Shown one piece after another: positions 25,176 through 34,440 of a DNA stretch of 64,000 nt. The translations under genes were made by a program, and so were the position numbers. Every line of letters begins with the position of its first letter. The stretch's first letter is position 1. Location of the stretch: positions 1 through 64,000 of the forward strand of contig NZ_CAKXZT010000119.1 of assembly GCF_935825525.1 (NCBI RefSeq). Direction: 5' to 3'. The stretch is from Mesorhizobium escarrei. GTDB taxonomy: Bacteria; Pseudomonadota; Alphaproteobacteria; Rhizobiales; Rhizobiaceae. The notes below the pieces were generated by a model, which was not told where the DNA came from, made no database searches, and saw only the letters and a list, made by a program, of their open reading frames with translations.

Positions 25176-26741
25176 TTATCCCTTCATCGCAATGATACGT
25201 TTTGCAGCGTTCAGCCCGGGCGCGCCGGAGACACCGCCGCCCGGATGCGAGCCGGCGCCGGCGAGGAACAGCCCGTCGATCGGCGTGTCGTAGCCCGACC
25301 AGCCGGAGACAGGACGCGACACCAGCATCTGGTCGGCCTGCAGTTCACCGTGATGCCAGTGACCGCCCGGCATCCGGTAGCGCGCCTCGATGTCGGCCGG
25401 CGTCAGCAGCTCGGCATGGCGAACCGTCTTCCCGATTCCCGGTGCATAGGTCTCCAATTGAGCCATGATCACGTTGAGGAATTTGCCCCTGCCGGCGGTC
25501 CAGCCCTCTCTCAGCGCATAGGGGGCATATTGCACCACAGCCGACAGCACGCAGGCGCCGTCGGGCGCCAACGACGAATCGGTAAGGCTCGGCAGCGTGA
25601 TCTCCATGACAGGCTCGGGTGAGAACTCGCCGTATTTCGACGGGTTGAATGCGCGCTCGACATGATCGGGAGAGGGGGCGATGACCAGACGGCCTCTGTG
25701 GCCGGCGGCATCGACACCGGCGAATTGCGGCGGCCGGTCGAGCGCCAGATTGAGCTTCGCCGCATCGCCCTTCATGCGGATGTTCTTTACTTTTCGGATA
25801 AAGCCGGTGTCGATCTCGAGCGGCCCGACAAGGTCGAAAACAGTGGTCGCCGGATTGATGGCGGAAACGATCGTTCTCGCCCGGATTTCCTCGCCGCTGG
25901 CCAGTGCGACGCCGACGGCTCGGCCTTTCTCGACGATGATCCCTGCCGCCGGCGTATTGGTGCGGATGGTCACGCCAGCCTTTTCCGCCGCTGCGCGGAT
26001 GGCTGAAACGACCGCGCCCATGCCGCCTTTCGGCAGGATTTGCGCGCCGGCAGCGCCGCCGGACTCGCCCGCCAGGCGATAGTAGAGGCCGAGCAGCGAG
26101 GTCGGCGAGCGCGGGCCGAGATGGCAGCCGAGCGTGGCATCAAAGGCGAGCAGGCCCTTCAGCCGGTCGTCGGAAAGCTGCTCGTCGAGCAGGTCGGAAA
26201 CGTTCATCAACAGCACGCGCAGGAAATCGCGCATGTCCTCCTTGCCGAGCTTTTTCAACGCCAGCCCGGTCTGGCCAAGCGATGCCGTATCGATGAGAGA
26301 CATGCCGCTGAGATCGGGCGGGCGGCGCGCAAGGAGCGGCTTCAAGATGCCGGTATAGCGCAGCAGTTGCGCGCGCAGGTCCTTCCAGGCGGTCTGCCCG
26401 GTGGAGCTGGCGCCGGTCAGCACTTCGCCATAGGCGCCATGCAGGACAAGCGGCGGGCCGTCTGTCGACAGTGCCACGGACGGCACGAAGTCGCTACGCG
26501 CGATTTGCAGCCCGAGCCTTTCCAGCTCCAGCGTCTTCACCACATCGGGATGCAGGCGGTTCAGCAGATGGGCGATCGACGAGACGCGAAAGCCCGGTGC
26601 GAATTCCTCGGTACGCGACGCACCGCCAACGTTGCCGGCGGCCTCAAGCACCAGCACCATACGGCCGCTCTTGGCCAGAACGGCGGCCGAGACGAGGCCG
26701 TTATGGCCGCCGCCAACAACGATTGCGTCAAATGACGTCAT
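25176..26741 (-). CDS. FAD-dependent oxidoreductase (phytoene desaturase-like) 2
   Basis: Flavoprotein of 521 residues. The dinucleotide-binding motif is IVVGGGHNGLVSAAVLAKSG followed by LVLEAAGNVGGASRTEE; the C-terminal FAD motif is GLFLAGAGSHPGGGVSGAPG. It belongs to the CrtI-like group but there are no carotenoid genes here. It overlaps the upstream paralogue by 14 bp and is about 32-35% similar by eye to it in the N and C termini, so the pair probably arose by duplication and may work as a complex or on successive substrates. Context (GcvT-like, Rieske, amine oxidase) suggests an amine-type substrate; this is inference. Confidence 0.85.
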   Translation of the reverse strand: MTSFDAIVVGGGHNGLVSAAVLAKSGRMVLVLEAAGNVGGASRTEEFAPGFRVSSIAHLLNRLHPDVVKTLELERLGLQIARSDFVPSVALSTDGPPLVLHGAYGEVLTGASSTGQTAWKDLRAQLLRYTGILKPLLARRPPDLSGMSLIDTASLGQTGLALKKLGKEDMRDFLRVLLMNVSDLLDEQLSDDRLKGLLAFDATLGCHLGPRSPTSLLGLYYRLAGESGGAAGAQILPKGGMGAVVSAIRAAAEKAGVTIRTNTPAAGIIVEKGRAVGVALASGEEIRARTIVSAINPATTVFDLVGPLEIDTGFIRKVKNIRMKGDAAKLNLALDRPPQFAGVDAAGHRGRLVIAPSPDHVERAFNPSKYGEFSPEPVMEITLPSLTDSSLAPDGACVLSAVVQYAPYALREGWTAGRGKFLNVIMAQLETYAPGIGKTVRHAELLTPADIEARYRMPGGHWHHGELQADQMLVSRPVSGWSGYDTPIDGLFLAGAGSHPGGGVSGAPGLNAAKRIIAMKG

Positions 26742-28347
26742 GGGCCGGGCTCATATGCTTGGTCGGCTTGGCGAGATCGGACAGGATCTCGGCTGCTGCA
26801 TTGCGGCCAGGCGCGCCCATGACGCCACCGCCGGGATGGGTCGAGGAGCCGCACATATAGAGCCCAGCGACCGGCGAGCGGTATTGCGCGTAGCCCGGCA
26901 CCGGCCGGTTGAACAGCAACTGATCGAAGGTCAGCTCGCCCTGGAAGATATTGCCTTCGGTGAGGCCGACCTCGGCCTCGATCTCGCGCGGCGTGCGTAC
27001 CTCCATATGGACGATGCGGTCGCGGAAACCCGGCGAATAGTCTGATATCTGGGCAATCACGCTTTCGGCAAAACCATCGCGGTCGGCGTCGGTCCAGTCG
27101 CCGCCGTTCACCTTCGGTGGCGCGTACTGCACGAAGCAGCTCATGAAATGCTTGCCTGATGGAGCCATGGTCGGATCGAGCGTCGTCGGGATCACCATGT
27201 CGAGGAAAGGGTCGGCCGACCAGCGCGCGGCCTTCCAGTCGTCATAGGCGCGCTCCATGCGCTCCATCGAATCGGTGAAATGCATGTCGCCGCGATAGAC
27301 CGGCGAATCCTTCGGCAGCGCCGGAAATTCGGGCAGTGAATCGAGCGCGATGTTGACCTTGCCCGACGAGCCGCGAATCCTGAAGTTCCTGACCCGGCGC
27401 AGGAAGATGTCGGGCAGTTCCTTTTCCTCGACCAGTTTCAGGAAGGTGCGTTTCACGTCGGCATTGGAGACGACCAGCTTGCCGTGGATCTCTTCGCCGC
27501 CGGCCAGTACCACACCCCTGGCCTTGCCGCGCCGGATCGTCACATGGTCGACCTCGGCGCCAGTGCGGATGGTGCCGCCCGAGGCCTGGAAGGAAGCGGC
27601 GAGCGCCTTGGTGACCGCGCCCATGCCGCCGCGTGCATAGCCCCAGGCGCCGACCGAGCCGTCGACCTCGCCCATATAGTGATGCAGCAGCACATAGGCG
27701 GTGCCCGGCGACATCGGGCCGAGCGCGGTGCCGATGATGCCCGACAGCGCGAAATTCGCCTTGATGACGTCGGTCTCGAAATACTCGTCGAGGAAGTCCG
27801 AAATCGACATGGTCCAGAAGCGCAGCGTCAGCGCCATTTCCTCTGCGGACAGCCCGGCGAACTTTTTGCCCAGATACAGAAGCTCGCCAAGATCGCGTGG
27901 CCGAAAACTGGTCGGATCGGGCGCGGTGCGCATCAACAGCGGCTGGATGAAGCGGCATTGCCGCGTCACGTCGCGCGCATAACGGTCATAGGCTTCGGCG
28001 TCGCGCCTGGAAAAGCGGGCGAATTCGCGCCGGTGAGCATCGTGGTCGCGGTAGTTGGCGAGATAGTCGCCATCCCTGGTGAACACCGCTCCGCCCTCAT
28101 AGGAGATCACCTGCAGGCCGAAGCGCGGCAGTTCGAGATCGCGCATGATCTCAGGGCGAAACAGGGAACAGACATAGGAGCAATTCGAATAGAGAAAGCC
28201 GGGCGTCAATTCGCGGCTGGTGGCGGCGCCGCCGACCCACCCGTTCTTCTCGACGACCAGCACGTCGAGCCCGGCGCGCTGCAGGTAGCAGGCATTGACC
28301 AGGCCATTGTGCCCGCCGCCGATGACGATCGCATCCCAGGATTTCAT
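26728..28347 (-). CDS. FAD-dependent oxidoreductase (phytoene desaturase-like) 1
   Basis: Flavoprotein of 539 residues: N-terminal IVIGGGHNGLVNACYLQRAG and VVEKNGWVGGAATSRE, C-terminal GLYMCGSSTHPGGGVMGAPG. First gene of the leftward operon and paralogue of the next. I chose the ATG at 28347 (MKSWDAIVIGGGHNG), where such proteins usually begin; the frame is open to 28392 through an 18-bp tandem repeat that gives several alternative ATG codons, none with a convincing ribosome binding site. A TetR-type operator lies at 28476-28491. Substrate unknown. Confidence 0.85.
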   Translation of the reverse strand: MKSWDAIVIGGGHNGLVNACYLQRAGLDVLVVEKNGWVGGAATSRELTPGFLYSNCSYVCSLFRPEIMRDLELPRFGLQVISYEGGAVFTRDGDYLANYRDHDAHRREFARFSRRDAEAYDRYARDVTRQCRFIQPLLMRTAPDPTSFRPRDLGELLYLGKKFAGLSAEEMALTLRFWTMSISDFLDEYFETDVIKANFALSGIIGTALGPMSPGTAYVLLHHYMGEVDGSVGAWGYARGGMGAVTKALAASFQASGGTIRTGAEVDHVTIRRGKARGVVLAGGEEIHGKLVVSNADVKRTFLKLVEEKELPDIFLRRVRNFRIRGSSGKVNIALDSLPEFPALPKDSPVYRGDMHFTDSMERMERAYDDWKAARWSADPFLDMVIPTTLDPTMAPSGKHFMSCFVQYAPPKVNGGDWTDADRDGFAESVIAQISDYSPGFRDRIVHMEVRTPREIEAEVGLTEGNIFQGELTFDQLLFNRPVPGYAQYRSPVAGLYMCGSSTHPGGGVMGAPGRNAAAEILSDLAKPTKHMSPAHDVI

Positions 28348-28409
28348 TGTGGCCCAGTCTTCATTTGTGCCCACTCTTTCATTTGTGGCCAAGTCTTATT
28401 TGTGCATGG
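28343..28409. repeat. 18-bp tandem repeat across the start of the FAD oxidoreductase gene
   Basis: Units at 28343-28360, 28361-28378, 28379-28396 and a partial fourth unit from 28397 share TCATTTGTGGCCNAGTCT with few changes. Each unit puts an ATG in the same frame on the minus strand, giving up to three in-frame start candidates. Confidence 0.7.
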
Positions 28410-28475
28410 CGCCGCGTGTGATCGGCCCCGAAGGCGCGGAATTTGCCATGGCCGTCGCCGTTTTGTCCAGCCATT

Positions 28476-28491
28476 TTGAATGAATGTTCAA
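28476..28491. promoter_or_regulatory. TetR/BetI-type operator, site 1
   Basis: TTGAATGAATGTTCAA, a 16-bp imperfect palindrome, in the divergent region between the FAD oxidoreductase operon and the methyltransferase-regulator operon. Same length and ends as the sites at 35568 and 38723. Confidence 0.65.
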
Positions 28492-28564
28492 CAAATGATG
28501 TTGCGTTTTCGCCGCCATGCGCTAGGTTTTGCCACTATTCGAATGGGCTTGGAACTGAGGTCCG

Positions 28565-29359
28565 ATGATCGAAACGCCAGATGCCGAGCCGGAATATGAC
28601 GACACCGCCATCCGCTTCCTCGAGGCGCTGTGGGGCGACGGCTACCTGTCGCCGGGCGGGCCGGATGAGGTCGACCGGATCGTCGAGGGTGTTGCGCTCA
28701 ACGGCAAGTCGATCCTCGACATTGGCTGCGGCTCCGGCGGCATAACGCTGCATCTGCTCGAGCGCCATGGCGCTGCCCACGTTACAGGGTTCGATGTCGA
28801 GCGGCCGGTGATCGAGGCGGCCAGGCAAAGGGCGGCGGCACGCGGGCTTTCCGATCGCGCCAACTTCGTCCAGACGCCGCCCGGGCCGTTGCCCTTCACC
28901 GATGCTTCCTTCGACGTCGTCTTCTCCAAGGATGCGCTGCTGCACGTGTCCGACAAGGATGCGTTGTTTGCCGAGATCTTCCGTATTCTGAAGCCGGGCG
29001 GTGTCTTCGCTGCCTCGAACTGGATGATTTCGCATGACGGCGAGCCGTCGCCTGACATGAAGGTCTATGTCGCGGCGGAAGGCCTGTCCTTCGCCATGGC
29101 GTCGCCAGCCCGCTATGCGGCGGCGATGCGCCGGGCAGGCTTTGCCGACGTCACTGTGCAGGACCGCAATCCCTGGTATCGCGAGGTCGCGCGCGAGGAA
29201 CTGAGCCGTCTCAAAGGTCCGCTCTACCCTACGGTTGCGGCTGCGGTCGGGGCGGCCTATGTCGACAAGAACATACGAACCTGGGAAGCCATGCAGAAGG
29301 TTCTTGACAGCGGCGAGCACCGTCCCACTCATCTTCGCGGTCGAAAGCCGGTTGGATAG
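28565..29359 (+). CDS. SAM-dependent methyltransferase
   Basis: Class I methyltransferase of 264 residues. SAM motif I is [17 protein letters not shown] (residues about 50-66), motif II acidic residue in [18 protein letters not shown], and [20 protein letters not shown] followed by [17 protein letters not shown] resembles phosphoethanolamine/glycine-type N-methyltransferases and related small-molecule enzymes. First gene of the rightward operon; the regulator follows after 6 bp. A role in methylating an amine, or in recycling methyl groups, fits the locus but is inferred. Confidence 0.85.
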   Translation: MIETPDAEPEYDDTAIRFLEALWGDGYLSPGGPDEVDRIVEGVALNGKSILDIGCGSGGITLHLLERHGAAHVTGFDVERPVIEAARQRAAARGLSDRANFVQTPPGPLPFTDASFDVVFSKDALLHVSDKDALFAEIFRILKPGGVFAASNWMISHDGEPSPDMKVYVAAEGLSFAMASPARYAAAMRRAGFADVTVQDRNPWYREVAREELSRLKGPLYPTVAAAVGAAYVDKNIRTWEAMQKVLDSGEHRPTHLRGRKPVG

Positions 29360-29365
29360 CCGGCG

Positions 29366-30082
29366 ATGCTGGAGACAATCACGCCCATGAAGACAGCAGA
29401 GGCCAGAGAGGCCCTCCCTGAATCGGCGCGGAAAAGCGAATCCGAAAAGCGCGGGCGCAAGGCGTCTAAGGAGGTCAGGCAACTGCAGCTGATCGAGGCG
29501 ACAATCGATTCGCTGGCCAAGCGCGGCTATTCGGAGACGACGATGGCCGATGTCGCCGATGGCGCCGGCCTGTCGCGCGGAATTGTCAACTTCCACTTCG
29601 AGAGCAAGGAGAAGCTGCTCGTCGCAACGCTGCAATACATGGCCGACGAATACGCCGCGCACTGGCGCGCCGCCTTCACCAGGGCTGGCGACGATCCTGC
29701 CCGCCAGTTGCGGGCTCTGGTTGCCGCCGATTTCGATCGCTCGATCTGCAACAAGCGCAAGCTGGCCGCCTGGTGCGCCTTCTGGGGCGAGGCCAAGTCG
29801 CGTCCGACCTATCAGGCGCTGTGCGGCGCGCGCGATGCGGCTTACCAGAAGATATTCATCGACCTTTGCGCGACGCTGAAGGAGGGCGGCGGCTATGCCT
29901 ATGAGCCGCAGGTCATGGCGCTGGCGCTCAGTGCCATGCTGGAAGGGCTGTGGCTGCGGCTGATGATGGGCACCGAGAACGTCACCCGCGAAACCGCACT
30001 GCAGGCGGCGAACGAATTCCTGTCGGCTGCCTTTCCAAAGCATTATCCGTGGCCAACGGTCGGCGACGTCAAGACGGCATGA
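29366..30082 (+). CDS. TetR-family regulator, BetI-like
   Basis: Repressor of 238 residues. After a charged N-terminal extension, the HTH is QLIEATIDSLAKRGYSETTM to GLSRGIVNFHFESKEKLLVATL (residues about 40-95). The ligand domain has WCAFWGEAKSRPTYQAL and SAMLEGLWLRLMMG, which are features of the choline-responsive BetI subgroup. The likely sites are the three 16-bp palindromes TTGAAYG-N2-YRTTCAA in front of this operon, the aminotransferase/importer genes and the Rieske gene. The start may be 29387 instead (GGAGA ten bases upstream). A quaternary or methylated amine ligand is a fair guess only. Confidence 0.87.
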   Translation: MLETITPMKTAEAREALPESARKSESEKRGRKASKEVRQLQLIEATIDSLAKRGYSETTMADVADGAGLSRGIVNFHFESKEKLLVATLQYMADEYAAHWRAAFTRAGDDPARQLRALVAADFDRSICNKRKLAAWCAFWGEAKSRPTYQALCGARDAAYQKIFIDLCATLKEGGGYAYEPQVMALALSAMLEGLWLRLMMGTENVTRETALQAANEFLSAAFPKHYPWPTVGDVKTA

Positions 30083-30106
30083 AATCAAAAAGAGGATGGA
30101 ACAGCA

Positions 30107-31189
30107 ATGAAGCATATCACCCGACGTCTGACACTGACATTGGCACTGGCCGGGACGCTGGCAGCCTCGGTCGCAGCGCTGGCTGTTGCCGCGGACAAGG
30201 ACCTGATCGTGTTCGACTGGTCCGGCTACGAGGATCCCGGTTTCCACCCGAAATACGTCGAGAAGCATGGCGATTCGCCGACCTTCACCTTTTTTGGCGA
30301 GGAGGAAGAGGCGTTCGCAAAAGTCCGCTCCGGCTTCAAGGCCGATCTCGGCCATCCCTGCTCGCAAAGCGTGGTGAAATGGCGCGAGGCGGGTCTGCTG
30401 CAGCCGCTCGACACCTCGAGAATATCAGGATGGAAAGACCTCAATCCCGGCATCATGGCGATGAAGGACTTGACCACTACCGCCGACGGCAAGGCCTGGT
30501 TCATGCCTTGGGACTGGGGCAATACGCAGCTTACCTACAATTCCGACCAGGTCGACGAGAAGGACGTTCAATCGCTGAAGGCGTTGGCCGATCCCAAGTT
30601 CAAGGGCAGGGTTTCGATCGGCGACAACGTCGACGATGCATATGCGCTGGCTTCCCTGGCGATCGGGCTCAAGGACTGGACCAAGATGACGGCCGACCAG
30701 TTCAAACAGGCGTCGGACTTCCTGCGTGAAGTCCACAAGAATGTTCTCTCCTACTGGACCGACTCCACCGATATCGTCCAGCTGTTGAGCGGCGGCGAGG
30801 TCGATCTCGCCTGGGCGTGGAACGACGCGGCGGTGCAGTCGGTCGCCGCCGGTGTGCCGATCAAGGCGAAGAAGGACACCGACGAAGGCATCTCGACCTG
30901 GGTCTGCGGCTATGTGCTGTTCAAGGATGCGCCGGGGAATATCGACAAGGCCTATGACTATCTGAACGCGGTAAACGATCCGGCAGTTGCCGACGTCCTG
31001 GTCAAGGACTGGGGCTATGGCCAGGCCAATGCCAAGGGCATGGCCGGCGTCGATCAGGCCGTGCTGAAGGAAAAGGGCTACGACGACGTGCAGAAATTCG
31101 TCGACAAGACGCTGTTCCAGGCGCCGGTTCCCTCGGATCTCAAGCTCAAGATGATCGCCGAGTTCGAGAAGATCAAGGCCGGCTATTGA
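30107..31189 (+). CDS. Polyamine-type ABC transporter substrate-binding protein
   Basis: Periplasmic protein of 360 residues in the PotD/PotF family. Signal peptide MKHITRRLTLTLALAGTLAA with cleavage near AVAA-DKD. Core features: LIVFDWSGYEDPGFHPKYVE, the acidic contact DLGHPCSQSVVKWREAGLLQP, WFMPWDWGNTQLTYNSDQV, and WTDSTDIVQLLSGGEVDLAWAWND. The Trp/Asp-rich pocket suits a cationic amine ligand. The ATP-binding and two permease genes lie 1.3 kb further on, on the other strand, with the amine oxidase between them. Its exact ligand is unknown. Confidence 0.88.
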   Translation: MKHITRRLTLTLALAGTLAASVAALAVAADKDLIVFDWSGYEDPGFHPKYVEKHGDSPTFTFFGEEEEAFAKVRSGFKADLGHPCSQSVVKWREAGLLQPLDTSRISGWKDLNPGIMAMKDLTTTADGKAWFMPWDWGNTQLTYNSDQVDEKDVQSLKALADPKFKGRVSIGDNVDDAYALASLAIGLKDWTKMTADQFKQASDFLREVHKNVLSYWTDSTDIVQLLSGGEVDLAWAWNDAAVQSVAAGVPIKAKKDTDEGISTWVCGYVLFKDAPGNIDKAYDYLNAVNDPAVADVLVKDWGYGQANAKGMAGVDQAVLKEKGYDDVQKFVDKTLFQAPVPSDLKLKMIAEFEKIKAGY

Positions 31190-32496
31190 GAAGCGGGATC
31201 GATAGAACCGAAATCGTCATTGTCGGCGCCGGCTTCGCCGGTCTGTCGGCCGCGCATGAGCTGAAGAAAGCCGGCATCGATTTCCTGCTGCTCGAAGCGC
31301 GCGATCGCGTCGGCGGGCGCGTGGAGTCCAGGCGGAACGGGCTCGGCGAGCGGATCGACAGCGGCGGCCAATTCCTTTGCCAGGACATGCCGGAATTGAT
31401 GGCGCTGTTGCAGGCGCGCGGCAAGACCCTGGTCGAGACCTATGTCGAGGGCGAATTCGTCACGCAGCCGCGGATGAGCGAGGCGGAAGCCGACCGAACC
31501 TATCTCGCCTCGATGGCGATCCGCGACCGCATGAATGCGATCGCGCCGGATGATCCTGCCATCGCTGGACTGACCGTCGCGGCATGGCTTGATCGCCAGC
31601 ATGATGCCGAACAGGCCAAGGCGGCCTTCCGCTCGATGATCGAGGGCTTGTGGTGCCAGGCGCTCGAAAAACTGCCGCTGTGGCATCTGATCGACAACGA
31701 CCGCCGCATCACCAACGAGGTTTCGGAACTGCAATATTTCGTGCGCGAAGCCATGCAGTCGCTGGCCGACGATCTGGCCGGCGATCTTGGCGATCGTGTG
31801 CGGCTGAGCACGCCGGTTGCGACCATCGAGCACCGGTCGAAAGGGGTTCGCCTGGTTTCGGCGAGGGGAGCGGTCGAAGCACGGGCGGCGCTGGTTGCCG
31901 TGCCGCCGATGATGGCCTCGAAGCTGGATTTTGCACCGCCGCTGCCGGCGGGCCTGAGAACGGCGCTCGGCGTCTGGGAAAGCGGAGCGGTGATCAAAGT
32001 TCTGGTGCGCTATCCCCGACCCTTCTGGCGAGCAAGAGGCTTGAGCGGTGTGGTGATGTGGCGTGACCTGCCAGGGCTGTTTGCCTGTGACGCCAGCAAG
32101 GACGACGGTTATGCCGCGCTGGTCGTCTTCGTCGGCGGGCCGCTGGCCCTGCGCTGGGGTGAGCTCGGCGATGCGGCACTGCGCACCGAGGTGACGACGA
32201 GGCTGGAGGACGCGCTCGGCGCCGAGGCCGCCGACATGCTCGATTTCAGCTATCGCGACTGGACGCATGACCGCTGGAGTGGCGGCGGTTACAGCGACCT
32301 CATCATCGATGCGACGGCGACCGACGCCGAGCGCATCATCCTGGCCGGCGCGCCGCCACTGCATTTCGCCGCGTCCGAACTGTCACCGTCTTTCCCGGGC
32401 TATATCGAAGGCGCTGTTGTGGCGGGGCGCATCGCTGCACGAAAGATCATCTCGGGACGTCAATCTGCCATCGCCACCAGCGCCTCGGGGTCGTAG
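31186..32496 (+). CDS. Flavin-containing amine oxidase
   Basis: Flavoprotein of 436 residues, monoamine oxidase family. It begins near EIVIVGAGFAGLSAAHELKK with LLEARDRVGGRVESRR, the classic FAD-binding start, and ends with ILAGAPPLHFAASELSPSFPGYIEGAVVAG, where the flavin contacts lie. No signal peptide. The start is a TTG at 31186 overlapping the stop codon of the binding-protein gene (TTGA), so translation is coupled; there is no ATG nearby. Expected to oxidise a primary or secondary amine to an imine. Its 3' end overlaps the convergent ATPase gene by 37 bp. Confidence 0.88.
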   Translation: MRSGIDRTEIVIVGAGFAGLSAAHELKKAGIDFLLLEARDRVGGRVESRRNGLGERIDSGGQFLCQDMPELMALLQARGKTLVETYVEGEFVTQPRMSEAEADRTYLASMAIRDRMNAIAPDDPAIAGLTVAAWLDRQHDAEQAKAAFRSMIEGLWCQALEKLPLWHLIDNDRRITNEVSELQYFVREAMQSLADDLAGDLGDRVRLSTPVATIEHRSKGVRLVSARGAVEARAALVAVPPMMASKLDFAPPLPAGLRTALGVWESGAVIKVLVRYPRPFWRARGLSGVVMWRDLPGLFACDASKDDGYAALVVFVGGPLALRWGELGDAALRTEVTTRLEDALGAEAADMLDFSYRDWTHDRWSGGGYSDLIIDATATDAERIILAGAPPLHFAASELSPSFPGYIEGAVVAGRIAARKIISGRQSAIATSASGS

Positions 32497-33599
32497 GCGA
32501 GGCGGATCGAGGTGCCGACCGGGATGTCATCGGCGCCGAAATCGTTGGTTTCGGTCACCGACAGCGGTTTTTCCAATCCCGGTATCTCGACGATCAGATG
32601 GGTGATCTCGCCGAAGTAATGGCGCTCGACGACCTTGCCGGCCACTTCGAATTTCGCCGTCGCGTTGTCCCACAATACGCGCAGACGCTCTGGGCGGATG
32701 CCGAGCGTGGCGGCGCCGCCATTGCGGACGAAAGCCTTCGGCTTGTCGGTGTTGACGCGGCCGAAGCCCAGCGTGTCGACGACCAGCGAAGCGCCGCTCT
32801 CCTCGACGATCTCGGCCTTGACGAAATTCATGCCGCCGAGGAAGTCGGCGACCTGCCGGTTGACCGGGCGCTGGTAGATCTCCTTGGGCGAGGCGACCTG
32901 CGCGATCCTGCCGCCGAACATCACGGCGATGCGGTCCGACATTGCCAGCGCCTCATACTGGTCGTGGGTGACCAGGACGAAGGTGATGCCGACCGCCTGC
33001 TGCAGGCGGCGCAACTCCACCTGCATCTGCTCGCGCAGTTTCTTGTCCAGCGCCGACAGCGGCTCGTCGAGCAGAAGCACTTTCGGGCGCATCACCAGCG
33101 CACGGGCCAGCGCCACGCGCTGGCGCTGGCCGCCGGACAGCTCGGTGGCGAGGCGCTTGCCGAGGCCGGTCAGCGACACCTGGGCCAGCGCCTCTTCGAC
33201 GCGGCGCGTTTCTTCCGACCGTTCGAGCCTCAACCGCTTCAGCCCATAGGCGACGTTCTGCTCGACATTGAGATGCGGGAAGATCGCATAGCTCTGGAAC
33301 ACCATGTTGGTTGGCCGGCGATTGGCCGGGATGCCCTCCATCGACTGGCCGTCGACTGAGATCAAACCGCTGGTCGGGTTATCGAAGCCGGCGATCATGC
33401 GCAACAAGGTGGTCTTGCCGCAGCCGGACGGGCCGAGCAGCGAGAAGAATTCGCCCTCCTTGATGGTGAGCGAGGCATCGTCCAGCGCCTTGAACGAACC
33501 ATAGAAGCGGGTGACATCGCGGATCTCGATCATCGGGCGTTCGGTTTGCTGGGATCGTTCGGCCGCGTGAGGTGGTTCGGTTTGGCGCCGCTCAGGCAT
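32460..33599 (-). CDS. Polyamine-type ABC transporter ATP-binding protein
   Basis: ATPase of 379 residues, PotA-like. Walker A LLGPSGCGKTTLL, Q-loop VFQSYAIFPHLNV, signature LSGGQRQRVALARAL, Walker B KVLLLDEPLSALD, switch His LVTHDQYEAL, and a C-terminal TOBE-like domain (ATLGIRPERLRVLWDNATAK). The first 22 residues (MPERRQTEPPHAAERSQQTE) are hydrophilic; translation may instead start at 33533 (MIEIRDVTRFYG). It overlaps the preceding permease gene by 8 bp. Works with the binding protein at 30107 and the two permeases. Confidence 0.88.
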   Translation of the reverse strand: MPERRQTEPPHAAERSQQTERPMIEIRDVTRFYGSFKALDDASLTIKEGEFFSLLGPSGCGKTTLLRMIAGFDNPTSGLISVDGQSMEGIPANRRPTNMVFQSYAIFPHLNVEQNVAYGLKRLRLERSEETRRVEEALAQVSLTGLGKRLATELSGGQRQRVALARALVMRPKVLLLDEPLSALDKKLREQMQVELRRLQQAVGITFVLVTHDQYEALAMSDRIAVMFGGRIAQVASPKEIYQRPVNRQVADFLGGMNFVKAEIVEESGASLVVDTLGFGRVNTDKPKAFVRNGGAATLGIRPERLRVLWDNATAKFEVAGKVVERHYFGEITHLIVEIPGLEKPLSVTETNDFGADDIPVGTSIRLAYDPEALVAMAD

Positions 33600-34416
33600 G
33601 GAGGCCTCCCTCGTTCTGGGTGCGTCTTGCTGCGCGGCGGCGCAGGACTTCAGCGATGGTCATCAGCAGGAAGGAGGCAGCCAGCAGCAGCGTCCCCAGC
33701 GCCAGAACGCCGGGCAGCTTCGAGGCGAAGCGCAACTGGCCCCAGATATAGATCGGCAGTGTCGCCTCGGTGCCGGTCAGGAAGAAGGCGATGATGAACT
33801 CGTCGAGCGAAATGGTGAAGCAGACGAGCAGGCTGGAAATGATGGCCGGTGCCACCATCGGCAGCGTCACCCGTCTAAAGGTGCCGAAGGCGCTCTCGCC
33901 GAGATCGGCGGAGGCCTCCTCCAGGCTGCGGTCGAAGCCTTCGAAGCCGGCGGTCAGCACGGTCATCGAATAGGGGACGCAGATCAGCACATGGCCGAGC
34001 ACGATGGTGAACAGCGACAGGCTCAAACCCAGTTGCAATATCACCAGGAGCATGGAGATGGCGACGATGATTTCGGGCAGCACCAGCGGCGCCATGATCA
34101 GGCCGTTGATGGCGCGACGGCCTGGATAGCGATAGCGCGTGATCGAGCGGGCGGCGAGGATGCCAAGCACTGTGGAGAGCATAGCGGCCGATACGCCGAC
34201 GACCAGGCTGTTCCAGGCGGCTTCAAGCAGCGCCGGGTTGCGCGGCAGGTCCTGGTACCATTTGAGGGTGAAGCCGGAGAGCGGGAATTTCGGCGTCGCG
34301 GCGCTGTTGACCGAAAAGATCGGCAGGAAGATGACCGGCAGATAGAGGAACACGACGTAGACAAACGCATAAGCCGACAGCCAGCCGCTGGCCAGGAAGC
34401 GCCGCATCGCCGTCAT
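33592..34416 (-). CDS. Polyamine-type ABC transporter permease (PotC-like)
   Basis: Permease of 274 residues. Six hydrophobic helices are visible, with the first at about residues 10-33 (YAFVYVVFLYLPVIFLPIFS). The EAA loop ASADLGESAFGTFRRVTLPMV identifies the ATPase-contact site. Start at 34416 (MTAMRRFLASG) is preferred over 34437. Ordered permease-permease-ATPase on the minus strand. Confidence 0.88.
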   Translation of the reverse strand: MTAMRRFLASGWLSAYAFVYVVFLYLPVIFLPIFSVNSAATPKFPLSGFTLKWYQDLPRNPALLEAAWNSLVVGVSAAMLSTVLGILAARSITRYRYPGRRAINGLIMAPLVLPEIIVAISMLLVILQLGLSLSLFTIVLGHVLICVPYSMTVLTAGFEGFDRSLEEASADLGESAFGTFRRVTLPMVAPAIISSLLVCFTISLDEFIIAFFLTGTEATLPIYIWGQLRFASKLPGVLALGTLLLAASFLLMTIAEVLRRRAARRTQNEGGLHA

Positions 34417-34440
34417 CGCGCCAGCCTCATCGCACAAGCC

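Noticed and set aside
25176-28347. Carotenoid desaturases
   Set aside because: No carotenoid genes are near and the neighbours are amine-metabolism proteins.
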